DNA of 7,360 nt from Chitinophagales bacterium (GTDB lineage Bacteria > Bacteroidota > Bacteroidia > Chitinophagales > Chitinophagaceae): the NCBI GenBank assembly GCA_025355935.1, contig JANXYS010000490.1, forward strand, positions 1 to 7,360, in the 5' to 3' direction. The position numbers and the translations under genes are program-made. Below are positions 1-6,020 of this stretch, one piece after another (position 1 is the stretch's first letter; every line of letters starts with the position of its first letter). The notes under the pieces were generated by a model that worked only from the letters and a program-made list of their open reading frames with translations, did no database searches and was not told the DNA's origin.

Positions 1-1
1 A

Positions 2-94
2 AAAATCGAGTTTAAATTCCGGAGCACAGGTAATGTATTTAAAGGCAGGGCGAATGTACTCGTTTATGGAAAACGATTTGTGCAACCTTATTGA
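2..94 (+). CDS. Possible C-terminal tail of a rightward gene cut by the left edge
   Basis: A 30-codon open frame enters from the left edge and ends at TGA (92-94), 24 bases before the stop of the convergent cyclophilin gene. The end of the peptide reads GKRFVQPY. The frame shows coding-like base periodicity: by my count about half of first codon positions are G or C, against about a third of second and third positions. The composition alternates hydrophobic and polar residues, as in a beta-rich segment. I do not recognise the family. An open run this short can occur by chance, and another forward frame is also open here, so this is a weak call that needs the sequence to the left. Confidence 0.27.
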   Translation, partial: KIEFKFRSTGNVFKGRANVLVYGKRFVQPY

Positions 95-118
95 CACCGG
101 AGTGCCGATTAACACGTT

Positions 119-700
119 TTATTGGACTTCAATATTTAATATTTTTACGGGATCGATAATATCATCTCCCTTATTGTCTTTTGCCTGAATCTTCCTAACA
201 ACGGGCATTCCTTTAATTACTTTACCAAAGGCTGCATACCCGAGACCGTCGGGGTTCGTTCTCCTGCTACTATCAAATTGCACCTGGTCACCAATACAAA
301 TAAAAAACTCAGACCTGCCAGTCCCTGGCAGCGTTCGGGCGAGTGAGATTGTACCACTTACGTGGGACAGACCTGTTTCTTTAGGACTTTCATGTTTTAC
401 ACCTGCAAGTTTGCTTAACTGCGTGGGATTTGATTTATAAATTCCTCCCTGTATCAACCCCGAATTGTACTCAGCAGGCAAGCCTTCAATTTTAATAACG
501 CGATAGAACGAAGATTCCTTGTACAATCCTTTTTTTACGTAAGATAAAAATGCAGCGACGGTCTGTGGAGCTTTGGCCGGATAGAGTTCCGCTTCAATAT
601 TGCCAATACTTGTTTCGATAATAATATGCGGCTCTTTATTTCTGTCGGGTTTACAACTTGTGGAGATTGCTACAACAATGAGAAGTAGAAGACATTTCAT
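119..700 (-). CDS. Cyclophilin-type peptidyl-prolyl cis-trans isomerase, lipoprotein
   Basis: Catalyses cis-trans isomerisation of X-Pro bonds, probably assisting folding of exported proteins. The 193-residue product starts at ATG (698-700) with a hydrophobic signal segment (residues 4-12) and a lipobox-like STSC ending at Cys16, so it is predicted to be a lipid-anchored envelope protein. The cyclophilin domain spans about residues 26-192. Visible family features are FYR (Arg67, matching the catalytic Arg of the FHR motif), QGG (84-86), a GTISLAR segment (116-122), EFFI (131-134), where many cyclophilins have QFFI, and GYAAFGKV (154-161). Length fits single-domain bacterial cyclophilins. It is divergent from the small membrane protein gene across 146 bases. 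I saw no clear terminator after its stop. The family call is firm; substrate and exact location are inferred. Confidence 0.93.
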   Translation of the reverse strand: MKCLLLLIVVAISTSCKPDRNKEPHIIIETSIGNIEAELYPAKAPQTVAAFLSYVKKGLYKESSFYRVIKIEGLPAEYNSGLIQGGIYKSNPTQLSKLAGVKHESPKETGLSHVSGTISLARTLPGTGRSEFFICIGDQVQFDSSRRTNPDGLGYAAFGKVIKGMPVVRKIQAKDNKGDDIIDPVKILNIEVQ

Positions 701-846
701 GATACTTGATTAAGGCCACTAGTCCAAAAAGTGAATGGAACAAATTGCAATATTGTAGAAATTAATACCTCCCGGTGAACCTTTTTCAATATTGGCTTAT
801 TTATTGGAAATGAAAGTGGATATTGATTAACCTTAAAACTTTTATT

Positions 847-1131
847 ATGACTAGCAACTTATCAGTTCGCAATCTAAAACAGATTTTCTTTTCTGTAGCA
901 TTTCTTTTAGTAAACTTTATTTCTTTCGCACAGGATAGTACTGTAACCGCCACAACGACCACAAATACTGCTGCAACATCCACTGAGACTATGTGGTATA
1001 CAAATCCTATAGCCTGGGTTATAGGTGGAATTGTACTGTTGGTTTTATTGATTGCATTATTCCGTAACAAATCGACCTCTTCTGACCAGGTAACTGTAAC
1101 TAAAACAGTTTCCCGCGACACAGATGTGTAA
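847..1131 (+). CDS. Small exported/membrane protein with signal peptide and one transmembrane helix
   Basis: A 94-residue protein of unknown function. I chose ATG at 847; the frame also allows TTG at 823, but the ATG gives a normal signal peptide. Residues 1-28 look like a signal sequence: a basic stretch with Arg8 and Lys11, a hydrophobic core at 13-27, and likely cleavage in FISFA|QDS, typical of Bacteroidota. A Thr-rich linker (about 32-48) follows, then an aromatic WYTNP segment (50-54) and a transmembrane helix (about 55-72), ending in a basic RNK and a short polar tail, VTVTKTVSRDTDV. If the signal is cleaved, the Thr-rich part would face the periplasm and the tail the cytoplasm. Similar small proteins with a WYTNP helix and a VTKTV-like tail occur in Bacteroidota as far as I recall, but I know no function. 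A strong terminator follows 26 bases after the stop. Confidence 0.8.
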   Translation: MTSNLSVRNLKQIFFSVAFLLVNFISFAQDSTVTATTTTNTAATSTETMWYTNPIAWVIGGIVLLVLLIALFRNKSTSSDQVTVTKTVSRDTDV

Positions 1132-1157
1132 TATGTAATAAACCCATTGAATTCTGC

Positions 1158-1186
1158 ATGCGTTCCTCTTCAGGGAGCGCATTTTT
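1158..1186 (+). terminator. Intrinsic terminator after the small membrane protein gene
   Basis: A 10-bp stem (ATGCGTTCCT at 1158-1167 with GGGAGCGCAT at 1173-1182, including two G-U pairs) encloses a five-base loop and is followed by TTTTT (1182-1186). It sits 26 bases past the stop codon, in the correct orientation for the rightward gene. It should separate that transcript from the PA2169-family gene downstream. Confidence 0.85.
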
Positions 1187-1312
1187 ATTGCAACGAAGGG
1201 ACTTATTCGCTGGGAATTATTTTCTACAAACGATTGAGGTCAAAATACACTTTTCTATTCTCTTCTTTCTGGTTGTCCTCATCTTATACTATAAAATCTA
1301 TCGCAATTTGGA

Positions 1313-1384
1313 AATTTTACTGTCAAAATTGAAGATTACTTCAATGTGGCTTGCGTCTTGTCAGTAAACTAATTGTATATACAA
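1313..1384. promoter_or_regulatory. Cluster of dyad symmetries upstream of the PA2169-family gene
   Basis: Between the terminator and the ATG at 1417 lie about 230 bases with no convincing gene. Their right half holds three dyads: AATTTT/AAAATT (1313-1330), ATTGAAG-atta-CTTCAAT (1328-1345, perfect 7-bp arms with no T-run after it), and the perfect 12-bp palindrome TTGTATATACAA (1373-1384), which ends 32 bases before the start codon. The last is well placed for an operator or promoter-overlapping site. The AT-rich background makes chance dyads likely, and I could not find a clear Bacteroidota promoter (TTG and TAnnTTTG) here, so the regulatory role is inference. Confidence 0.3.
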
Positions 1385-1416
1385 CCATAAAAATTTAAAA
1401 TCATAAAACTCACACC

Positions 1417-1887
1417 ATGGCTACAAATGACAAATTAAATGAAGTACTGAATGATCTTATTCATATTAACAATGACAGGATAACCGGTTATGAAAAAGCT
1501 TCGGGCGAAACAAAAGATATAGATGTAGATCTGCAAGGAATCTTTAACAAGATGGCAGACGAAAGTCGAAAATATAAGGCAGAACTTACCCAGGCGGTTA
1601 CATCGCTAGGCGGTGAAATTGAGCAGGGCAAAACCAGCCTGGGCAGTATCTACCAGGTCTGGATGGATATCAAAGCAACTTTTACCGGTCATGATCGCCA
1701 AAGTGTTTTGAACTCATGTGAGTATGGCGAAGATGCCGCTCAAAAGGCTTACCGTGATGCACTTGCGTCCGACGCCGAAATGGATGTGGAAACAAGGCAG
1801 CTGATTACTACACAGAAAGATGAGTTAAAATCTTCTCACGATGCAATAAAAAAACTTCGCGATGCCCACAAAGCAATCAATGCTTAG
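1417..1887 (+). CDS. PA2169-family four-helix-bundle protein (DUF2383)
   Basis: The 156-residue product fits the DUF2383/PA2169 family, which adopts a ferritin-like four-helix bundle and is often associated with stress conditions; its biochemical role is not established. The sequence is almost entirely helical and charged, without signal peptide or membrane segment, so it is cytoplasmic. Family-like features are the first helix with NDLIHINNDRITGYEKA (12-28), a second helix around KMADESRKYKAEL (45-57), the WMDIKATFTG turn (82-91), CEYGEDAAQKAYRDAL (101-116) and a last helix, roughly 125-155. Acidic residues at Glu26, Glu102 and Glu105 are the kind that could bind metal in a ferritin-like fold, but this is not shown. 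ATG at 1417 has an A-rich leader. It is monocistronic, bounded by terminators, and converges on the M20 hydrolase gene. No link to the pyrimidine cluster is evident. Confidence 0.9.
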   Translation: MATNDKLNEVLNDLIHINNDRITGYEKASGETKDIDVDLQGIFNKMADESRKYKAELTQAVTSLGGEIEQGKTSLGSIYQVWMDIKATFTGHDRQSVLNSCEYGEDAAQKAYRDALASDAEMDVETRQLITTQKDELKSSHDAIKKLRDAHKAINA

Positions 1888-1907
1888 TTAAATAAAATCA
1901 GAATAAG

Positions 1908-1931
1908 GCCCGGTTTGATACCGGGCTTTTT
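1908..1931 (+). terminator. Intrinsic terminator after the PA2169-family gene
   Basis: A perfect 7-bp stem GCCCGGT (1908-1914) / ACCGGGC (1920-1926) with a five-base loop is followed by TTTTT (1927-1931), 20 bases after the TAG stop. The convergent M20 gene ends three bases further on. Read leftward, the same hairpin is followed only by CTTATT, so it may also slow transcription from the other side but is a poorer terminator in that direction. Confidence 0.92.
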
Positions 1932-1933
1932 CG

Positions 1934-3175
1934 TTATAAGTCTTTGTGTAAGATCCCTATAATTGTTCTATAAAGAACTTCAGTACCTAAAGCCAGGTCG
2001 GCGTAAGAAGAGTACTCCAGGGGATTATGACTAATTCCGTCCTTACTCCTTATAAAGATCATCCCATAATCACATGCGTATGATAACGTCAGCGCATCAT
2101 GAAAGGGCCCGCTCATAAGTTCAGGCACATTAAGGCCCATAGCCATGCATTGCTTTTTAATGAGTTCTTTAAGCCATTGAGCGCAATAACGCGGTTCACT
2201 GTTAGTGTCTTCTGATATGTGATAAGACAACTGATTTTTTTGAGCTACCTGTTCAATCTTTTTTCTTAGCTGTTCTTCGTAATTATTTCTTCTTGCAAGA
2301 TCTATATCTCTTAAGTCAATTGTAAATACAACCTCTTCAGCTATAATGTTCCTGCTTGCGGGAAATACATTCATAGTTCCAACAGTTCCCACGGTAGGGT
2401 TTCCCGGAATCTGGGTTACGATTTCATTTAGCGCAACTACTATCTCCGATGCACCCAACAATGCATCTCTTCGGTGTTGCATAGGCACAGAGCCGGCATG
2501 GCCGGCCATGCCGGTAAGCCTTACCGTTAGCCATAGAGGTCCGGAAATACCTGTAACTATCCCGATGGGCCTATTTGCAATGTCAAGTATTGGTCCCTGT
2601 TCTATATGTAGTTCGAGATAGCAGTATATGCTGCCAGCCTTATACTCACTTTCACTAAAGCGTGTTACATCGCAACCAAAATCTTTCAATGCCTGTTCGC
2701 GCGAAATTCCGTCCTTGTCAACTCTTGCGAGTTCACCATTTTCCAGTTTGCCTAAAATACCGCGAGACCCGAAGAGGCCTTTGTTAAATCGCCAGCCTTC
2801 CTCATCAGCAAATGATACTATTTCAATTGAACGCTCGGTAGCCTGGGAGTTCTCCTGCATTGTTGTAACTGCCTCGATAGCGCAAAGAACACCGGCTACA
2901 CCATCGAACCTTCCCCCGTAGGGTTGAGAATCCAGGTGCGAACCCATCATAAGTACAGGCAAAAAATCGTTGCTGCCTTTCAGTTTTCCTATAAGGTTGC
3001 CAAAATTGTCAATTCGCGTTGTCATGCCTGCCTCCTTCATCCACGATGCCGCAAGATCAAACGCTCCTTTTTCAAGGAGGCTGTGTGCGGGCCTGCACGT
3101 ACCAGTTTCGCCAATTTTACCTATGAGGCTCATCGCCTCGAAGTGGGCCTGAAGGCGGGATGAATTGATTTTCAT
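1934..3175 (-). CDS. M20-family Zn-dependent carbamoyl-amide hydrolase (allantoate amidohydrolase / N-carbamoyl-beta-alanine amidohydrolase type)
   Basis: The 413-residue protein has the usual length of the hydantoinase/carbamoylase branch of peptidase family M20 (AllC, L-carbamoylase, PydC, yeast PYD3). These cytosolic dimers use two metal ions to hydrolyse ureido groups to an amine, CO2 and ammonia. Metal-site residues are all present: His80 and Asp91 (GSHLDS...GGRFDG), Glu125/Glu126 (SFADEEGWRF), His190 (LELHIEQGP) and His383 (DGISHNP). The inserted dimerisation domain starts near GPLWLTVRLTGMAGHAG (212-228). Asn276 and Arg289 match the substrate-carboxylate binding positions. From its place after preA I infer N-carbamoyl-beta-alanine as substrate. 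Allantoate or an N-carbamoyl amino acid cannot be excluded from sequence. It lies 109 bases below preA with a hairpin and T-run between, so it may be only partly co-transcribed. ATG at 3175 is the natural start. Confidence 0.93.
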   Translation of the reverse strand: MKINSSRLQAHFEAMSLIGKIGETGTCRPAHSLLEKGAFDLAASWMKEAGMTTRIDNFGNLIGKLKGSNDFLPVLMMGSHLDSQPYGGRFDGVAGVLCAIEAVTTMQENSQATERSIEIVSFADEEGWRFNKGLFGSRGILGKLENGELARVDKDGISREQALKDFGCDVTRFSESEYKAGSIYCYLELHIEQGPILDIANRPIGIVTGISGPLWLTVRLTGMAGHAGSVPMQHRRDALLGASEIVVALNEIVTQIPGNPTVGTVGTMNVFPASRNIIAEEVVFTIDLRDIDLARRNNYEEQLRKKIEQVAQKNQLSYHISEDTNSEPRYCAQWLKELIKKQCMAMGLNVPELMSGPFHDALTLSYACDYGMIFIRSKDGISHNPLEYSSYADLALGTEVLYRTIIGILHKDL

Positions 3176-3241
3176 TGTATCTGAAGGTTGGTGAGCTGCC
3201 AGGTTGTATTAAAGTCGAAAACCCTTATAACTTAAAAGCTG

Positions 3242-3269
3242 AAAAAAACAGTACTAAAAAATGGTACTG
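3242..3269 (-). terminator. Weak intrinsic terminator or attenuator between preA and the M20 hydrolase
   Basis: On the leftward strand a perfect 6-bp stem, CAGTAC/GTACTG (3264-3269 and 3249-3254), encloses a nine-base loop and is followed by seven T (A-run 3242-3248 on the plus strand). It begins 15 bases past the preA stop. The stem is short and AT-rich, so termination would probably be partial, lowering expression of the last gene relative to preA. Confidence 0.55.
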
Positions 3270-3284
3270 CGGTTCAAAATGTGA

Positions 3285-4553
3285 TCAATGATCGTTTAGC
3301 GGCAGTCCTCTCTCCTTGAATTGTTTCCAGTTGAGGTATTCTGGCGCCACCCGGTGTTCTTGCATCGTAATGCAGTCGTTAACGGGGCACATAAGCTGGC
3401 ATAAATTACAGCCCACGCACTCTTCTTCTTTAATTGTATAAGTGTTATATGGCTTTCCGTAAGCTAGATCAATTGACTGGTGCGATGTGTCCTCGCAGGC
3501 GATATAACAAAGGCCGCAATGAATGCACTTATCCTGGTTGATATGTGCGATATGATGATAGTTTATATCAAGATCTTCCCAATGAGTGATATTATTTACG
3601 GACCTACCTATAAAATCATCCAGTTTTATAAAACCGCGATCGTCCATCCAGTTATTCATCCCTTCGCACATATCTTCTATGATTCGAAAACCATGTTTCA
3701 TTGCCGCTGTACACACCTGTACATTGGATGCTCCCAGCAATAAAAATTCTACGGCATCTTTCCAGGTGCTTATCCCACCGATACCGGACACAGGAACAGA
3801 TTTCGTAACATTATCCTGCGCAATCGTGGTTAAAAATTTCAGGGCAATTGGTTTAACGGCGGGCCCACAATAACCACCAAAAACACTTTTTCCCGCTACA
3901 TAAGGATTTGGGACCAGCGTCTCAAGATAGACGCCGGTAACGGACTGTATAGTATTTATAAGAGAGAGTGCATTTGTTCCTGCCTCTACAACTGCCTGGG
4001 CTGTTGGAACAACGGAATGAACATTGGGAGTTAGTTTGGTAATAACAGGTATAGTTGCTTTCTCCATTACCCAATCCACCACCATTCGCGCAATTTCAGG
4101 ATCCTGCCCTACTGCCGCTCCCATACCTCTTTCAGTCATCCCGTGCGGGCATCCAAAGTTGAGTTCCAGCCCATGCGCCCCGGTATCTTCCACTTTTTTT
4201 ATCAGCTCATGCCAACTCGCCTTATCATTATCTGCCATTAGTGATACGATCATGGCGCGGTCGGGGAAGAGCCGGAGGCATTCTTCAATTTCTCTCAAAT
4301 TTATATCAAGTGGTCGGTCACTAATCAATTCAATATTATTAAAACCCATCACTTTCTGCCCTCCATAATTAATAGCAGAATACCTCGACGAAACATTTTT
4401 GACCTGCGATCCTAAAGTCTTCCAAACCACGCCCCCCCAGCCAGCTTCAAATGCCCTGAGGACATTAACTTTTTTATCAGTCGGCGGCGCACTTGCCAAC
4501 CAAAAAGGGTTGGGCGATTTTATACCAAGGAAATTTGAAGATAGATCTGCCAT
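3285..4553 (-). CDS. preA: Dihydropyrimidine dehydrogenase catalytic subunit PreA (FMN and [4Fe-4S] domains)
   Basis: Reduces uracil and thymine to 5,6-dihydropyrimidines, the first step of reductive pyrimidine breakdown, with electrons from PreT. I chose ATG at 4553 (422 residues, beginning MADLSSNFLG), which matches the family start. An in-frame ATG at 4586 would add 11 basic residues. An FMN-binding TIM barrel (about 1-320) carries Lys45 (VWKTLG), Asn72/Asn73, Asn132, Lys173 (ITKLTPN) and Asn200-Thr201. The catalytic Cys135 sits in NFGCPHGM; mammalian DPD has Ser before this Cys, here Gly. A C-terminal ferredoxin domain has two perfect [4Fe-4S] motifs: Cys343, 346, 349, 353 and Cys379, 382, 385, 389. 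The domain order equals the C-terminal half of mammalian DPD. It is cytosolic and follows preT by 65 bases. The 5' region up to 4618 holds no other gene. Confidence 0.96.
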   Translation of the reverse strand: MADLSSNFLGIKSPNPFWLASAPPTDKKVNVLRAFEAGWGGVVWKTLGSQVKNVSSRYSAINYGGQKVMGFNNIELISDRPLDINLREIEECLRLFPDRAMIVSLMADNDKASWHELIKKVEDTGAHGLELNFGCPHGMTERGMGAAVGQDPEIARMVVDWVMEKATIPVITKLTPNVHSVVPTAQAVVEAGTNALSLINTIQSVTGVYLETLVPNPYVAGKSVFGGYCGPAVKPIALKFLTTIAQDNVTKSVPVSGIGGISTWKDAVEFLLLGASNVQVCTAAMKHGFRIIEDMCEGMNNWMDDRGFIKLDDFIGRSVNNITHWEDLDINYHHIAHINQDKCIHCGLCYIACEDTSHQSIDLAYGKPYNTYTIKEEECVGCNLCQLMCPVNDCITMQEHRVAPEYLNWKQFKERGLPLNDH

Positions 4554-4618
4554 TGTAATTCTTTTTTCCAGGTGCCTTTTCCGCATCCTGGATTAACCAT
4601 AATTAATTAAGTTGTAGC

Positions 4619-5995
4619 TTACTGTTGCGAGATATACAACAAGATAGCTGCAGCCCCGTCTTTTCCCGCCTGTACTGCATCAACCACTTCTTTACCGCCA
4701 TTAACACAATCGCCACCAGCAAATATGCCTTCCAGGTTTGTGGCTGTATTGTTTGACACTATTTTACCCCTTAAGTTTTCAAAGTCATTCTCTGTTATTA
4801 AGCTTTCGAATGGCATCTGTCCCGCAGCCTTAATAATCATATCAACTTCAAGTACTATCTGCCTGCCAGTCTTCAGTGGCGCACGGCGGCCAGTTTCGTC
4901 TGGGGTATCCAGTTCCATCACATCAGCAATTAAAGAATGAACCTTGCCATTCACGCCGATGATCTCCTTCGGCGCAGCCAACCAGATTATCTTACAGCCA
5001 TCAAGCTTGGCTATATCAAGTTCGACCTCGGTACAGGGCATCTCTTCCTGTGTTCGGCGGTACAAGATGGTAACTTCCTTAGCGCCCAAACGCCGAGCCT
5101 GGGTAGCGGCATCTATTGCTGTCATTCCCATACCTATTACAGCAACGCGATCTCCTACGGGCACCTTGCTAAATCCTTTACTCCTTATGTCATAAATGAA
5201 GCTTATGGCATCAATAACTCCCTCTAATTCCTCACCCTCGATATCTAGTTGTCGTGCCAGCCCAACACCAATACTTACATACACGGCATCATAATCTTTT
5301 TGCATGATGTCAAGCCGCAAGTTACGCCCGAGCTCCTGGCCATACTTAATGTTTATACCCCCGATACTCAATATGTAACGTACTTCATCTGCGCAAAATG
5401 CCGGCGTTACTTTATAGGCAGCTATTCCATATGTCATTAGGCCACCCGCCTTTTCATCCTTTTCAAAAATCGTAACATCAACACCTTCGCGACTAAGCAT
5501 GTGAGCGCAGCTAAGGCCAGCGGGACCTGCGCCGATTATTGCGACTTTTTTCGCTTTTAATCCTTCCGGAGTAACTTTACGAGTAAATAATTTCCAGTCC
5601 TTTTTCATCGCTATTTCGGTGCTGTAACGTTGAAGTTTGGCAATAGGTATTGGGGGTTCATCCATCAAATTAAAAACACAGCTTCCTTCACATAATTTTT
5701 CCACAGGACAAACTTTACCACAGCCTGCACCCATTATGTTTGATAAAAAAATAGTGTGCGCGCTTCCTTTTATATTATCCGTAGTGATTTGCTTAATGAA
5801 CTTGGGAACATTAATACTTGTTGGACATGCCTTTATACAGGGTGCATCATAACAGAATAAACAACGGTTAGCTTCTACCAATGCTGCATCATGCGTTTCG
5901 AATGGCGGATGAAAATCAGCGAAATTGTGGGCGTATTGTTTAGGCGATAGCCGGTTGGATTCAATTGACATTTGTGTATTTATTTTGTGAGGCAT
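4619..5995 (-). CDS. preT: Dihydropyrimidine dehydrogenase electron-transfer subunit PreT (FeS/FAD/NAD(P)H)
   Basis: Takes electrons from NAD(P)H through FAD and FeS clusters to PreA. The 458-residue protein matches the N-terminal half of mammalian DPD. Cys45, 48, 53, 57, 96, 102, 106 and Gln122 line up, at a constant offset of 34, with the pig DPD cluster ligands Cys79, 82, 87, 91, 130, 136, 140 and the unusual Gln156, so both N-terminal [4Fe-4S] clusters should form. The FAD fold has GAGPAG (155-160), the NAD(P)H fold GMGMTA (288-293) with YRR (312-314), and FAD closure is at GIFAGGD (423-429). The Arg pair is also common in GltD-like proteins, so NADH versus NADPH use cannot be read off. 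ATG at 5995 is 25 bases after the ureidopropionase stop. ATG at 5971 (MSIESNRL), behind an A-rich leader, is an equally good or better start. Confidence 0.95.
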   Translation of the reverse strand: MPHKINTQMSIESNRLSPKQYAHNFADFHPPFETHDAALVEANRCLFCYDAPCIKACPTSINVPKFIKQITTDNIKGSAHTIFLSNIMGAGCGKVCPVEKLCEGSCVFNLMDEPPIPIAKLQRYSTEIAMKKDWKLFTRKVTPEGLKAKKVAIIGAGPAGLSCAHMLSREGVDVTIFEKDEKAGGLMTYGIAAYKVTPAFCADEVRYILSIGGINIKYGQELGRNLRLDIMQKDYDAVYVSIGVGLARQLDIEGEELEGVIDAISFIYDIRSKGFSKVPVGDRVAVIGMGMTAIDAATQARRLGAKEVTILYRRTQEEMPCTEVELDIAKLDGCKIIWLAAPKEIIGVNGKVHSLIADVMELDTPDETGRRAPLKTGRQIVLEVDMIIKAAGQMPFESLITENDFENLRGKIVSNNTATNLEGIFAGGDCVNGGKEVVDAVQAGKDGAAAILLYISQQ

Positions 5996-6020
5996 AGGAC
6001 GGTGGTAAAGACTTCCGGCT

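Noticed and set aside
801..1121. Leftward 106-codon frame opposite the small membrane protein gene
   Set aside because: It is the antisense shadow of a gene with a clear signal peptide and helix; the Thr-rich codons generate an artificial Val-rich peptide.
1158..1367. A 69-codon forward frame with a hydrophobic stretch between the two small genes
   Set aside because: Its only ATG lies in the stem of the terminator, its N-terminal half has no protein-like character, and a second overlapping forward frame is equally open. The hydrophobic run comes from T-rich sequence.
4024..4368. Rightward 114-codon frame opposite preA, and similar rightward frames opposite preT and the M20 gene
   Set aside because: All are antisense to strongly conserved enzymes and have Ser/Pro/Ile-rich composition typical of shadow frames.
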